64,000 nucleotides of DNA from Brevundimonas vitisensis (GTDB lineage: Bacteria > Pseudomonadota > Alphaproteobacteria > Caulobacterales > Caulobacteraceae). The stretch spans positions 1,426,001 to 1,490,000 of the forward strand of contig NZ_CP067977.1 of assembly GCF_016656965.1 (NCBI RefSeq), read 5' to 3'. A model generated the notes under the pieces. That model was not told the DNA's origin. It did not search any database and saw nothing but the letters and a program-made list of their open reading frames with translations. This document shows, in pieces, positions 1-10,580 of the stretch; within the stretch, counting starts at the first letter, position 1; each line of letters begins with the position of its first letter. A program made the position numbers and the translations under genes.

Positions 1-1665
<1,665 letters not shown>

Positions 1666-1817
1666 GGTTTCAGATCTCCGCCTCGACGCCGTGGCCGCAA
1701 TGATGACGGCTCCGGTGCCGTGGTCTAGGAGGTGGATAGCGTTCCGGCACCTAATAAGCGGTTTCGGAAGGTTTCGGGCCTTAGAGAGACGCCAACGGGC
1801 GCGAGCGAGGAGACATC

Positions 1818-3167
1818 ATGGGCGACAGGAAATATTTCGGCACTGACGGCATTCGCGGTCGGGCCAACACCCTGCCCATGACGGCAGAGGTGGCGCTGCG
1901 GGTTGGATTGGCTGCCGGGCGGCTGTTCATGTCCAAGGACGATCGTCGCCACCTGGTGGTGATCGGCAAGGACACCCGGCTGTCGGGATACATGATCGAA
2001 CCGGCCCTGGTCGCCGGTTTTGCCTCGGTCGGCATGGATGTTCGCACCTTCGGCCCCATTCCCACGCCGGGGGTGGCCATGATGACCCGGTCGATGCGCG
2101 CCGACCTGGGGGTGATGATCTCGGCCTCGCACAACGACTATGCCGACAACGGCATCAAGCTGTTCGGGCCGGACGGCTACAAGCTGTCGGACGAGACCGA
2201 GCTGACCATCGAGGCCATGATGGATCAGCCGCTGGACCAGGGCCTGGCCCCCTCGGCGCGTCTGGGACGGGTCAAGCGGATCGACGAAGCTCCCGCCCGC
2301 TATATCGAGATCGCCAAGGCCGCCTTCCCCAAGAGCCTCAGCCTGCAGGGCCTTCGCATCGCGGTCGATTGTGCGAACGGAGCGGCCTATCGCGTGGCCC
2401 CGACCACCCTGTTCGAACTGGGGGCAGAGGTCTGCGCCGTCGGCGTCTCGCCGAACGGCACCAACATCAATGCCGACTGTGGCTCCACCCATCCCCACAC
2501 CCTGGCGGCGGCGGTCAAGGAATACCGCGCCGACATCGGCATCGCCCTGGACGGTGATGCCGATCGGCTGATCGTCTGCGACGAGAAGGGCCAGATCGTG
2601 GACGGGGATCAGATCATGGCCATGATCGGTCTGGACTGGGCCCGGCGCGGTCGGCTGAGCGGCGGTGGCGTCGTTGCCACCGTCATGTCCAACCTTGGGC
2701 TGGAGCGGCTGTTGAAGGCCGAGGGCCTGACGCTGGAGCGGACCTCGGTCGGCGATCGCTATGTCATGGAGCGGATGCGCGGCGGCGGCTTCAACCTGGG
2801 CGGCGAACAGTCGGGCCACCTGATCCTGCACGACTATGCCACGACCGGCGACGGCCTGATGGCGGCGCTTCAGGTCCTGGCCGTTATGGTCGAGAGTGGA
2901 CGGCCCATGAGTGAGCTGGCCCGTCAGTTCGAGCCGGTGCCGCAACTGCTGAAGAACGTCCGCTACACGGCCGGAAAGCCGCTGGAAGCCGCCACCGTCC
3001 AGGCGGCGATCGCTGATGGAGAGGCCCGCCTGAACGGCACCGGCCGCCTGCTGGTCCGCCCCTCCGGCACCGAAAAGCTGATCCGCGTCATGGCCGAGGG
3101 CGACGACGAGAGCCTGGTCAAGGCCGTGGTCGCCGACGTTGCCGCCGCGGTCCAGGCGGCGGGCTGA
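1818..3167 (+). CDS. glmM: phosphoglucosamine mutase
   Basis: GlmM converts glucosamine-6-phosphate to glucosamine-1-phosphate, following GlmS in UDP-GlcNAc synthesis. The 449 residues match the family length. Visible signatures are [13 protein letters not shown] at the N-terminus, the phosphoserine loop [14 protein letters not shown] near residue 100, the metal loop DGDADR near residue 245, the sugar-binding GGEQSGH, and the phosphate-binding [10 protein letters not shown] at the C-terminus. A GAGGAG ribosome site lies about 7 bases before the ATG. The gene is divergent from glmS across about 150 bases and overlaps the next small gene by one base. SASHN and GEQSGH together favour GlmM over a phosphomannomutase. 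Confidence 0.97.
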   Translation: MGDRKYFGTDGIRGRANTLPMTAEVALRVGLAAGRLFMSKDDRRHLVVIGKDTRLSGYMIEPALVAGFASVGMDVRTFGPIPTPGVAMMTRSMRADLGVMISASHNDYADNGIKLFGPDGYKLSDETELTIEAMMDQPLDQGLAPSARLGRVKRIDEAPARYIEIAKAAFPKSLSLQGLRIAVDCANGAAYRVAPTTLFELGAEVCAVGVSPNGTNINADCGSTHPHTLAAAVKEYRADIGIALDGDADRLIVCDEKGQIVDGDQIMAMIGLDWARRGRLSGGGVVATVMSNLGLERLLKAEGLTLERTSVGDRYVMERMRGGGFNLGGEQSGHLILHDYATTGDGLMAALQVLAVMVESGRPMSELARQFEPVPQLLKNVRYTAGKPLEAATVQAAIADGEARLNGTGRLLVRPSGTEKLIRVMAEGDDESLVKAVVADVAAAVQAAG

Positions 3168-3448
3168 TGTTCGGCCTGGGCGGACCGCCAAAGGTCGCCT
3201 TGAAGCTGGAGCGGGACGAGGCGCTGGTCCTGTTCGAACTCCTGGCGCGCTGGATCGACGACGCCCCGCGAGCCACGCCCTCGGCCGAGTGTTTCGAAAG
3301 CCCGTCGGAAATCCATGTGCTGCGGGAGGTCATGGAGCGACTGAAGGCGGACCTGTCCGAGCCGTTCCGCGCCGACTACCTCGACATCCTGGCCGCCGCC
3401 CGCGATCGCCTGTCCCGGGACGTGATCGGCGAGACCCTGCAGGACTGA
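3167..3448 (+). CDS. small hypothetical protein coupled to glmM
   Basis: This 93-residue cytoplasmic protein of unknown function is probably translated by coupling, because its ATG shares a base with the glmM stop (TGATG). It is acidic and mostly helical by composition, with no signal peptide or membrane segment. A segment near residues 15-30 (DEALVLFELLARWID) resembles short uncharacterised alphaproteobacterial proteins found beside metabolic genes. The close spacing suggests co-expression with glmM, but no role in amino-sugar metabolism can be read from the sequence. It ends 2 bases before the convergent ArsR-type gene. Confidence 0.75.
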   Translation: MFGLGGPPKVALKLERDEALVLFELLARWIDDAPRATPSAECFESPSEIHVLREVMERLKADLSEPFRADYLDILAAARDRLSRDVIGETLQD

Positions 3449-3450
3449 GC

Positions 3451-3786
3451 TCAGTCCTGCCCGGCGAGGTCCACCCGCGCCTTGAGGTCCGCCAGCATCG
3501 CCACCGCACCTCGGGTATAGGGGGCCAGCCAGCGGTCATGGACGGCCTTGATTGGCTCGGCGTTCAGGTGATTCCAGCGCTCCCGGCCATCCCGCCGGAC
3601 GATGATCAGGTCGGCCGTTTCCAGCGTTTTCAGATGCAGCATCACCGTGCAGCGATCCAGCGACGGTTCCGCCTCGCAAAGCTGGCCGGTCGTTCGCGGG
3701 CCATCCTTCATCGCATCCAGCAGACGTCGCCGCGCCGGGTTGGCCAAGGCCTTGAAAACCGCATCGAGATCGTCGCCGTTTGACAT
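3451..3786 (-). CDS. ArsR-family winged-helix regulator
   Basis: This is a DNA-binding regulator of the ArsR/SmtB fold. The 111-residue form starts at MSNGDDLDAVFKAL. It contains the family opening FKALANPARRRLLDAMKDG, then a recognition region around RCTVMLHLKTLETADLIIVRRDGRERWNHLN. No metal-binding cysteine pair typical of ArsR or SmtB is seen, so the effector is unknown. I chose the start at 3786 because a longer reading from 3825 would have to translate through the 20-bp palindrome at 3785-3804, which looks like its operator. It is divergent from an SRPBCC protein, a common pairing in which the regulator controls both genes. Confidence 0.88.
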   Translation of the reverse strand: MSNGDDLDAVFKALANPARRRLLDAMKDGPRTTGQLCEAEPSLDRCTVMLHLKTLETADLIIVRRDGRERWNHLNAEPIKAVHDRWLAPYTRGAVAMLADLKARVDLAGQD

Positions 3787-3804
3787 GTTATATATATATA
3801 ACAT
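3785..3804. promoter_or_regulatory. 20-bp perfect palindrome, probable ArsR operator
   Basis: The sequence ATGTTATATATATATAACAT is a perfect inverted repeat in an otherwise GC-rich window. It lies between the divergent ArsR and SRPBCC genes and overlaps the chosen start codon of the regulator. ArsR-type repressors bind such symmetric AT-rich sites. It may also contain the promoter elements of one or both genes. The role as operator is inference from symmetry and position. Confidence 0.6.
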
Positions 3805-3836
3805 ATACCGTCGATCAGCAACCACGGAGCAAGACC

Positions 3837-4316
3837 ATGGCGTTGAAATTCGAGGTATCGATGCGGGTGGCCAAACCCGTTCATCAGGTGTTCGAGATGG
3901 TGGCCGATCCCACCCATCTGTCGCGGTATTTCACCACCGGCGGCGCGGTCGGGCGTCTGGCGACCGGGACCACGGTCCAGTGGGATTTCGCCGACTTTCC
4001 CGGTGCCTTTCCCGTCGAGGTCGTCGAGGTGATCCAGGATGAAAGGATCGTCCTGCGCTGGGAGGCTAACGAAGGCGTGCCGGACGAGAACCACCCTGTC
4101 GTGGGGGCCAGCTACATGACGACGGTGACGATGAGCTTCTCGTCCCTGGACGACGACACCCGAACCCTGGTCCGCATCGCAGAGGAAGGCTGGCATGAGA
4201 CACCGACGGGTCTGAAGGCGTCCTATGGCAACTGCATGGGCTGGACCCAGATGCTGGCCGCGCTGAAGGCCTATGGCGAGCATGGCATCAACCTGCGCGA
4301 CGGGGCCTTTCGCTAG
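3837..4316 (+). CDS. SRPBCC (AHSA1/polyketide-cyclase-like) family protein
   Basis: This 159-residue protein has the START/SRPBCC hydrophobic-pocket fold. It starts MALKFEVSMRVAKPVHQVFEMVADP, then has a central WDFADFPG strand and an IVLRWEAN strand typical of the AHSA1-like group, and ends in a long C-terminal helix containing GNCMGWTQMLAALKAY. The ATG at 3837 is preceded by a GGAGCAAG ribosome site. An in-frame upstream ATG at 3780 would translate the operator palindrome and was rejected. The ligand is unknown. Proteins of this group are often encoded beside ArsR regulators, as here. Its stop overlaps the stop of the convergent FAD protein by 4 bases. Confidence 0.85.
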   Translation: MALKFEVSMRVAKPVHQVFEMVADPTHLSRYFTTGGAVGRLATGTTVQWDFADFPGAFPVEVVEVIQDERIVLRWEANEGVPDENHPVVGASYMTTVTMSFSSLDDDTRTLVRIAEEGWHETPTGLKASYGNCMGWTQMLAALKAYGEHGINLRDGAFR

Positions 4317-5620
4317 GCTAGAACCTCGACGATCGTCTCGATCCGCTGGCGAATGTCCGGCACGGCGATGGATTCCCAGAAGGCGGCCCGCGACGGTGGC
4401 CCCAGGACGAACAGCGCGGGATCGGCACGGCCCTGTGCGTTCAGTGCCCGTCCCTGATCGTCCAGGTCCAGTCCCAGCCCCAGCGCATCCAGCCGCGCCC
4501 GCCCCGTGGCGATCAGGGGGCCGGTCAGGGCATCGCCCGCCGCATCATGGCCGGGCCCGGTGCAGTCGATGGCCCAGGACGCGACCTTTGGCGGCTGAGG
4601 CGGACCGTGCCGCGGCGTCCAGTGCAGGACCACGCCCCCATCAATGCTCTCGATCTCCCCGATCCGGCCCGCCGCCAGGGTCAGGCGCTGATCGGACAGC
4701 AGCCGGTACATGACGGCCGCGACTTCGGGTGCGATGCGGTGGCGGTGGACATCCCACCAGGGGCGCAGGTGACGCACGATCCGGCCACGGGTCGCCACGT
4801 CCGCTTCGCGCCACAGGGCCGAGGTCACCGGCCGCAGCCCCTCCATCATCGTCCGCCAGCCGACGGCGCTCGCTCGCCTGCGGGCAGCGGCCACGCGGCG
4901 CGACAGCGGCCCGGACGTCATGGTCGCGTCGGGCGGTGCGACCGCATCGGCGGTCAGGTGATGAGCGCGCGGCATCAGGCCTCGCCGCGAGACCGCCGTC
5001 GCCCGTCCCCGCCATCCGCGCCCCTCCAGCACCAGCACCATGTCGACCATGGTCAGGCCGGTGCCCAGGATCAGGATGTCGTCGTCCCGGCCGATGCTCT
5101 CCAACGCGCCCGGAGCCCAGGGATCGGGCACGATCCGTGACAGACCGCCTGCCGCGTTCCTGCGGGTGGTTTTCGGAGCGGGATTGCCGGTGGCCAGAAC
5201 GATCGCCCGCGCCGCCAGCCGCCTTCCGTCGCCAAGGGTGACGCCGTCAGCCTCTATGGAAACGACATCGGCCACGCGCCGCTCGATGCAGCCGGGAAAG
5301 ATCGTCTCCACCCGCTTCAGCCGGTCCTGGACGTACAGGCCGAACAGACGACGCGGCGCAAACCCGTCCGGTTCGGCCCATTCGGGATGATACGCCTCCA
5401 GCCAGCGCACGAAGTCGCCGGGCTCGTCGGCAACGGCGCTCATCCGGGCCGAGCGCACATTCAGCCGATGCCCATCGAAGGGTGTCGAATAGGCTACGCC
5501 CAGGCCGAAATGCGGCGTCCGGTTGATCAGGATCGACGCCTGTCCCCGCTCGGCCAGCCGCGCCGCCAGCATGGTTCCGGAATAGCCGCCGCCGACGATG
5601 GCGACGGGCCGGTCGTCCAC
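4313..5620 (-). CDS. FAD/NAD(P)-binding domain protein (HpnW/lysine-hydroxylase-like NAD_binding_9 type)
   Basis: This is a 435-residue predicted flavoprotein oxidoreductase. The N-terminus VAIVGGGYSGTMLAARLAERG is a Rossmann dinucleotide-binding fold. The following HFGLGVAYSTP and HRLNVRSARMSA motifs are characteristic of the FAD-NAD(P)-binding group PF13454. A second glycine-rich motif (DDILILGTGLTMVDMVLVLEGRG) lies near residue 180, and an IDCTGPG motif lies near residue 350. Translation starts at GTG (5620), 17 bases after thrS ends, so it may be the last gene of the minus-strand run. The substrate is unknown; monooxygenase or dehydrogenase activity is possible. Confidence 0.78.
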   Translation of the reverse strand: MDDRPVAIVGGGYSGTMLAARLAERGQASILINRTPHFGLGVAYSTPFDGHRLNVRSARMSAVADEPGDFVRWLEAYHPEWAEPDGFAPRRLFGLYVQDRLKRVETIFPGCIERRVADVVSIEADGVTLGDGRRLAARAIVLATGNPAPKTTRRNAAGGLSRIVPDPWAPGALESIGRDDDILILGTGLTMVDMVLVLEGRGWRGRATAVSRRGLMPRAHHLTADAVAPPDATMTSGPLSRRVAAARRRASAVGWRTMMEGLRPVTSALWREADVATRGRIVRHLRPWWDVHRHRIAPEVAAVMYRLLSDQRLTLAAGRIGEIESIDGGVVLHWTPRHGPPQPPKVASWAIDCTGPGHDAAGDALTGPLIATGRARLDALGLGLDLDDQGRALNAQGRADPALFVLGPPSRAAFWESIAVPDIRQRIETIVEVLA

Positions 5621-5637
5621 GCTGTGCGGGCCGAGCG

Positions 5638-7560
5638 TCAGGCGCGCAGGTCCGGAGGCGTTGCCTCTTCGGTCAGGATGCGGATTGCCTCTTCGATCGA
5701 GACGACCGTCTGGGCCTGGCTGCCCAGTCGCCGGATCGCGACCTGACCCTCGGCCGCCTCGTTGCGACCGACCACGGCGATGACCGGCACCTTGCCGACC
5801 GAATGTTCGCGCACCTTGTAGCCGACCTTTTCGTTTCTCAGGTCGGTCTCGACCCGCAGGCCCGCCGCCTTGAACCGGGCGGTGACCTCTCGAGCATAGT
5901 CGTCGGCGTCAGAGGTAATGGTCGCCACCACCGCCTGGACCGGTGCCAGCCACAGCGGGAAAGCCCCGGCATAGTTCTCGATCAGAATGCCGATAAATCG
6001 TTCGAACGATCCCAAGATCGCCCGGTGCAGCATGACCGGCCGGTGCTTTTGGCCGTCCTCGCCGACGTATTCGGCATCCAGCCGCTCGGGCAGCACATAG
6101 TCCAGTTGGATGGTGCCGCAGGTCCATTCGCGACCGATGGCGTCCTTGACGATGAAATCCAGCTTGGGCGCATAGAAGGCGCCGTCGCCCTCGGTCACGA
6201 CCGGCTCGGTCCCGGCGGCGCGGGCGGCCTCGGCCATCAGGTTCTCTGCCTTGTCCCAGAACTCGTCCGTGCCCGCGCGGACCTCTGGACGCGTGCCAAG
6301 GCTGATATAGGCGGTCTCCATGCCCAGGTCGGCGTGGACGCTGCGGGCCAGTTCGATGAAGGCGGCGGTCTCCTCGACGATCTGGTCCTCGCGGCAGAAG
6401 ATGTGGGCGTCGTCCTGGGTGAAGCCGCGCACCCGCATCAGGCCGTGAAGGGCCCCTGACGGCTCATATCGGTGACAGGCTCCGAACTCGGCCATCCGCA
6501 GCGGCAGTTCGCGATAGGACCGCTGGCCGATGCCGAAGATCTGGACGTGGCCGGGGCAGTTCATCGGCTTCAGGCTGAGGGTCTCGCCCTCGACCGTCTC
6601 GCAGACGAACATATTAGGGCGATACTTGTCCCAGTGGCCCGAGGCCTCCCAGAATTTGCGATCCAGCACCTGGGGCGTCTTGACCTCGACATAGCCAGCC
6701 TTGTCCAGGCGGCGGCGCATATAGGCCTCGATCACCTGCCACAGCACCCAGCCCTTGGGGTGCCAGAAGACCATGCCGCGGCCCTCTTCCTGCATGTGGA
6801 ACAGTTCCATGGCCCGACCAATACGTCGGTGGTCGCGCTTTTCGGCTTCCTCGACGCGCAGCAGATAGGCGTCCAGGTCAGCCTGATTGGCCCAGGCCGT
6901 CGCATAGATGCGCTGCAACTGCGGATTCCGGTGATCCCCGCGCCAATAGGCCCCGGCCAGCTTGGTCAGCTTGAAGGCCTTGCCGACAAATTTCGTGGAG
7001 GGGAAATGTGGCCCCCGGCACAGGTCCAGCCAGCCGCCCGAGCGATAGACGGTGATCTCTTCGGTGTCCGGCAGGTCGCGGATCAGTTCGGCCTTGAAGG
7101 TCTCGCCGATGGACTCGAAATGGGCGATGGCGGCGTCGCGCTCCCACACTTCGCGGACCAGCTTCTCGTCGCGATCGACGATCTCGGCCATTCGCTTTTC
7201 GATGGCGGCAAAGTCGTCGGTCGAGAACGGCTCATCCCGGTGGAAGTCGTAATAGAAGCCGTCCTCGACGGCCGGACCGATTGTCACCTGGGTGCCGGGA
7301 AACAGCTCCTGCACCGCCTGGGCCAGGACGTGAGCCGCGTCGTGGCGGATGGTCTCCAGCGCATCGGCGTCGTCGCGCATGATCAGCCTGAAATCGCCGC
7401 CGGTCTCCAGCGGACGGTCCAGGTCGCGCAGAACACCGTTGATCGACACCAGGGCCGCGCGCTTGGCCAGCGACGGCGAAATGGAGGCCGCCACGTCGCG
7501 GCCGGTCGCGGTGGGCTCCACCTGTCGAACAGCACCGTCGGGAAATTTCAGATCGATCAT
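5638..7560 (-). CDS. thrS: threonyl-tRNA synthetase
   Basis: ThrRS charges tRNA-Thr and edits mischarged serine. The 640 residues fit the family. An N-terminal TGS domain (MIDLKFPDGAVRQVEP) is followed by the editing domain with HDAAHVLAQAVQELFPG and the zinc-site YRSGGWLDLCRGPH. The class II core has an MNCPGHVQIF motif and FTQDDAHIFC, and the C-terminal anticodon-binding domain has ENYAGAFPLWLAPVQ and RNEKVGYKVREH. The start at 7560 gives the standard N-terminus; an in-frame ATG 36 bases upstream would overlap yidD. It follows yidD by 4 bases, implying co-transcription. Confidence 0.98.
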   Translation of the reverse strand: MIDLKFPDGAVRQVEPTATGRDVAASISPSLAKRAALVSINGVLRDLDRPLETGGDFRLIMRDDADALETIRHDAAHVLAQAVQELFPGTQVTIGPAVEDGFYYDFHRDEPFSTDDFAAIEKRMAEIVDRDEKLVREVWERDAAIAHFESIGETFKAELIRDLPDTEEITVYRSGGWLDLCRGPHFPSTKFVGKAFKLTKLAGAYWRGDHRNPQLQRIYATAWANQADLDAYLLRVEEAEKRDHRRIGRAMELFHMQEEGRGMVFWHPKGWVLWQVIEAYMRRRLDKAGYVEVKTPQVLDRKFWEASGHWDKYRPNMFVCETVEGETLSLKPMNCPGHVQIFGIGQRSYRELPLRMAEFGACHRYEPSGALHGLMRVRGFTQDDAHIFCREDQIVEETAAFIELARSVHADLGMETAYISLGTRPEVRAGTDEFWDKAENLMAEAARAAGTEPVVTEGDGAFYAPKLDFIVKDAIGREWTCGTIQLDYVLPERLDAEYVGEDGQKHRPVMLHRAILGSFERFIGILIENYAGAFPLWLAPVQAVVATITSDADDYAREVTARFKAAGLRVETDLRNEKVGYKVREHSVGKVPVIAVVGRNEAAEGQVAIRRLGSQAQTVVSIEEAIRILTEEATPPDLRA

Positions 7561-7564
7561 GGCG

Positions 7565-7816
7565 TCAGTCTTTAGAAACGGGAGGCACCGGATCATAGCC
7601 CGAACTGCCGAATGGGTGGCATTTACAGAGACGACGCAGTGTCAGCCATCCCCCCCGCACAGGCCCATGCTGGATCAGGGCATCGCGGCCATAGTCGGAA
7701 CAGGTCGGCAGGAACCGGCAGGACTGCCCGATCAACGGGCTGAGCGTCAGCTTGTACCCGCGATGGGCGATGCGGACCCCGCGTTCATAAAGGCTCTGGG
7801 GCGAACTCTCGCTCAT
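7565..7816 (-). CDS. yidD: membrane protein insertion efficiency factor YidD
   Basis: YidD is a small membrane-associated protein thought to help YidC-dependent membrane insertion. The 83-residue product carries the family signature [19 protein letters not shown] followed by [16 protein letters not shown] and a GYDPVP tail. An N-terminal amphipathic helix ([21 protein letters not shown]) fits peripheral membrane binding. Its ATG overlaps the stop of the NifU-like gene (ATGA at 7813-7816), so the two are translationally coupled. thrS follows after 4 bases. In many bacteria yidD sits with rnpA and yidC; here it does not. Confidence 0.93.
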   Translation of the reverse strand: MSESSPQSLYERGVRIAHRGYKLTLSPLIGQSCRFLPTCSDYGRDALIQHGPVRGGWLTLRRLCKCHPFGSSGYDPVPPVSKD

Positions 7817-8253
7817 CGCGTGCCAGCGCTCTGCGCCGCCTCCACCGCCTCCAGCAGGGCATCCAGCGCCACCAAGGTGGAGGCGTGACGGGCCGGATAG
7901 TCGGCCACCTGCCGCAGGGCCCGCAGGCCTTCGAATCGTCCGACGGGCCCCTCCCCTCCGGATTTCAACATGGCGACAGTGGCCGCCTGCGCCTCCGTGA
8001 TCTCGGCCAGGCTGGCACCGATCGCCACCTGCCCCACCACTCCGGCGGCGGCCTGGCCCAGGGCGCAGGCCTTCACGTCCTGGGCAAAGTCCCGGACCCG
8101 CCCGACCTCGTCCAGGGTGACATCGACCGTGGCGCGCGACCCGCACAGCCGGGCCACGCGCTCGCCCGTCCCCTCCGGCGCGGCCAGCCGCCCGGCATGC
8201 GGCAGTTCCGCCGCCAGTCGCAGGATCCTGGCGCTGTAGAGATCGTCGATCAT
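7813..8253 (-). CDS. iron-sulfur cluster assembly scaffold protein (NifU/IscU N-terminal-like)
   Basis: This 146-residue protein resembles the NifU/IscU scaffold domain that holds nascent Fe-S clusters. It begins [21 protein letters not shown], which matches the alphaproteobacterial branch of the family. Cys37 (in LCGSR) and Cys63 (in KACALGQA) fit the first two ligand positions. The usual aspartate after CG is serine, and no third cysteine is present in the C-terminal half, unlike canonical IscU. Function as a classical scaffold is therefore uncertain. It is coupled to yidD and thrS, not to isc or suf genes. Confidence 0.8.
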   Translation of the reverse strand: MIDDLYSARILRLAAELPHAGRLAAPEGTGERVARLCGSRATVDVTLDEVGRVRDFAQDVKACALGQAAAGVVGQVAIGASLAEITEAQAATVAMLKSGGEGPVGRFEGLRALRQVADYPARHASTLVALDALLEAVEAAQSAGTR

Positions 8254-8314
8254 GCCGGACAGATAGGCCTTCGATCCGCCCCCGTGAAGCGCAGCGAAGC
8301 GGGAGAGGACGGCG

Positions 8315-9094
8315 CTATTGCAGCGAATCCCAGGTCCGGCCGCCGACCGAGGCCCGGTCGCCGCCGTTCTGTTCGCGAATCCAGTCCAGGTTCTTGCGGG
8401 CGACCTCGGGCGGCAGGTCGCGGCGCAGGATCTGTTCCGCCTCCGCCGTCTTGCCTTGCAGGCCCAGCACCATCGCCAGGTTCTGGCGCACCTGCAGCGT
8501 GGCCCCCGGCTGGGCAGCCGCGCGGCGCAGCAGCACCTCGGCCGAAGCGGTATCCCCTGCGGTCAGATAGGTCATGGCCACATTGGCCAGCACCGCCGGA
8601 TTGTCGGGCGACAGGATCAGGGCCGCGTTCCAGGCCGCGCGGGCGTCGTCCTTGCGGTCGACCTGCTGATAGGCCACGCCCAGCAAGGACAGTGGCCGCC
8701 AATCCTGGGGGGCAAGGTCACGGGCTCGTTCCAGCGCGGCGATGCCGTAGAAGGCCTGTCCCCGCGCAATATGGGCACGGCCCACCTCCAGCATGGCCTC
8801 GACATTGTCCGGCTGGCTCAGAAGTACTTCCTGGGCGGCGGCGGCGGCCTGCTCATAGCGACCCATCTCGCGCAGAGCCTGGGCTAGGTTCACGCCCGCC
8901 ACCGGATCGGCCGGGTTGGCCTGGGCTTCGCCGGCCCAGAAGACCGAGCGAGACAGGGGATCCGTGCGGGCGATGGCGGCCCGCGCCTCGGCGTTGGTGG
9001 GAGCCTGCGGCGTCTGGGCCAGCACCTGGCCGGCTCCGGTCAGCAGCATTGCGGCGGCCAGACCGGTTGCGAAGCGAAGGGGGGTGCGCGACAT
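8315..9094 (-). CDS. exported tetratricopeptide-repeat protein
   Basis: This 259-residue protein has a signal peptide (RFATGLAAAMLLTGAGQVLAQ), so it is probably periplasmic. The rest is a series of helical TPR units, for example AGVNLAQALREMGRYEQAAAAA, then ARDLAPQDWRPLSLLGVAYQ and AVLANVAMTYLTAGDTASAE. TPR arrays mediate protein-protein contacts. The family resembles the Flp/Tad-associated TadD-type TPR proteins in length and signal, but no tad genes are nearby, so the partner is unknown. It is divergent from the leucyl aminopeptidase gene, with a 76-base intergenic space. Confidence 0.85.
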   Translation of the reverse strand: MSRTPLRFATGLAAAMLLTGAGQVLAQTPQAPTNAEARAAIARTDPLSRSVFWAGEAQANPADPVAGVNLAQALREMGRYEQAAAAAQEVLLSQPDNVEAMLEVGRAHIARGQAFYGIAALERARDLAPQDWRPLSLLGVAYQQVDRKDDARAAWNAALILSPDNPAVLANVAMTYLTAGDTASAEVLLRRAAAQPGATLQVRQNLAMVLGLQGKTAEAEQILRRDLPPEVARKNLDWIREQNGGDRASVGGRTWDSLQ

Positions 9095-9170
9095 GAGAGG
9101 CGTCCAGACGGTTATGTTGCGATCGCCAAGAGTCGCCCCAGGCCGTCAACCTTTGGTTAACAGGCTGCCC

Positions 9171-10562
9171 ATGTCCGCCCTTTACCCCGATATCCTGACC
9201 ACCCAGGCCACCGGTGCCCGCCCGCTGCGGATCGTGACGGCTGGGCAGACCCTGGCTGGCGGCGAGGCGACCTGGGCTGCCGCCAACGATTTCACGGGCA
9301 AGGCCGGTCAACTGCTGATGCTGCCCGGCACCGACGGGACGGTGGAGGGGGCCCTGTTCGGGGTGGGCGAGCGCCTGGACCCTATGGCCCTGCGTGGCCT
9401 TTCTCCCCGCCTGCCCGGCGGCTTGTGGCGGCTGGAAGGCGTGGCGGACGATCAGGCGGCCACCGCCGCCCTGGCCTTTGCCCTGGGGACCTATGTCTTC
9501 GACCGTTACAAGTCGCGACCGGCACGCGAACAGGCCCGGCTCGCGGTGCCGGACGGCCTGGATCTGACCGAGATCCTGCGGATCGTGGCGGCCTGCGCCC
9601 TGGCGCGCGAAATGGTCGACACCCCCGCCGCCGACATGGGCCCGCTGCAGATCGAGACCATCGCCCGCGAAATCGCTGAGGCGTCCGGGGCCACACTGTC
9701 GGTGACCACGGGCGAGGCCCTGCTGGAGGCAAACTATCCCGCCGTCCATGCCGTGGGCCGGGCCGCGACGATCGAGCGGGCACCCCGCGTCATCGAGATC
9801 GGCTGGAACCTGGACCGCGCCGACCTGCCGCTGGTCGCCCTGGTCGGCAAGGGCGTGGTGTTCGACACCGGGGGCCTGGACATCAAGGGCGCCGCCGGCA
9901 TGCGGAACATGAAAAAGGACATGGGCGGGGCGGCCCATGCCCTGGCCCTCGGCCGACTGGTCATGCAGGCCCAACTGCCCGTACGCCTGGTCGTCCTGGT
10001 CGCGGCGGTCGAGAATGCTATCTCAGCCGACGCCTTCCGACCGGGTGACATCCTGAACAGCCGCCGGGGCCTGACGATCGAAATCGGCAATACCGATGCG
10101 GAGGGACGGCTGATCCTGGCCGACGTCCTGACCCGTGCGGGCGAGCATGAGCCGGATGTGACCTTGGACTTCGCCACCCTGACCGGGGCCGCCCGCATCG
10201 CCCTGGGGCCCGAACTGCCGCCCCTCTATACGGACGACGAGGCTCTGGCCGCGGGGCTTCTGGCCGCGGCGGCGGCGGTGCGCGATCCTTTGTGGCGGAT
10301 GCCGCTGTGGCCGGGCTATCGCGCCGCCCTGGACAGCGAGATCGCCGATGTGCGCAACGATTCCGCTGCCTGGGCCCAGGGAGGATCGATCACCGCCGCC
10401 CTGTTCCTGCAACGCTTTGCGCCCACGACGGGGGCCTGGGCCCACATGGACATCTTCGCCTGGAACAGCCGGGGCCGCCCCGGCTGGCCGGAGGGCGGCG
10501 AGGCCCAGAGCCTTCGGGCCTGCTATCGCTACCTCAGCGATCGTTTCCCGCCGGCCCGTTAA
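9171..10562 (+). CDS. leucyl aminopeptidase family protein (M17)
   Basis: This cytoplasmic M17 metallo-aminopeptidase removes N-terminal residues from peptides. The 463-residue product has the catalytic KGVVFDTGGLDIKG segment with metal-binding Lys and Asp, then MKKDMGGAA, and the family signature NTDAEGRLILADVLTRA. The start at 9171 (MSALYPDILTTQ) was chosen because upstream in-frame codons run antisense through the TPR gene. M17 enzymes form hexamers. The N-terminal domain is divergent from PepA, matching the shorter alphaproteobacterial branch. An NlpC/P60 gene starts 18 bases downstream, suggesting a small peptide-processing operon. Confidence 0.93.
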   Translation: MSALYPDILTTQATGARPLRIVTAGQTLAGGEATWAAANDFTGKAGQLLMLPGTDGTVEGALFGVGERLDPMALRGLSPRLPGGLWRLEGVADDQAATAALAFALGTYVFDRYKSRPAREQARLAVPDGLDLTEILRIVAACALAREMVDTPAADMGPLQIETIAREIAEASGATLSVTTGEALLEANYPAVHAVGRAATIERAPRVIEIGWNLDRADLPLVALVGKGVVFDTGGLDIKGAAGMRNMKKDMGGAAHALALGRLVMQAQLPVRLVVLVAAVENAISADAFRPGDILNSRRGLTIEIGNTDAEGRLILADVLTRAGEHEPDVTLDFATLTGAARIALGPELPPLYTDDEALAAGLLAAAAAVRDPLWRMPLWPGYRAALDSEIADVRNDSAAWAQGGSITAALFLQRFAPTTGAWAHMDIFAWNSRGRPGWPEGGEAQSLRACYRYLSDRFPPAR

Positions 10563-10580
10563 CGCGGCCTTCGCCTTCGT

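Noticed and set aside
1725..3191. Long antisense reading (488 codons) opposite glmM
   Set aside because: GC-rich codon bias produces long open frames on the opposite strand; composition is Gln/His/Gly-rich and there are no motifs, while glmM has every family signature.
8254..8314. Short GAAGCGCAGCGAAGCGGGAG stretch resembling a fragment of an intergenic repeat
   Set aside because: Arms are too short and imperfect to call an element from one copy.
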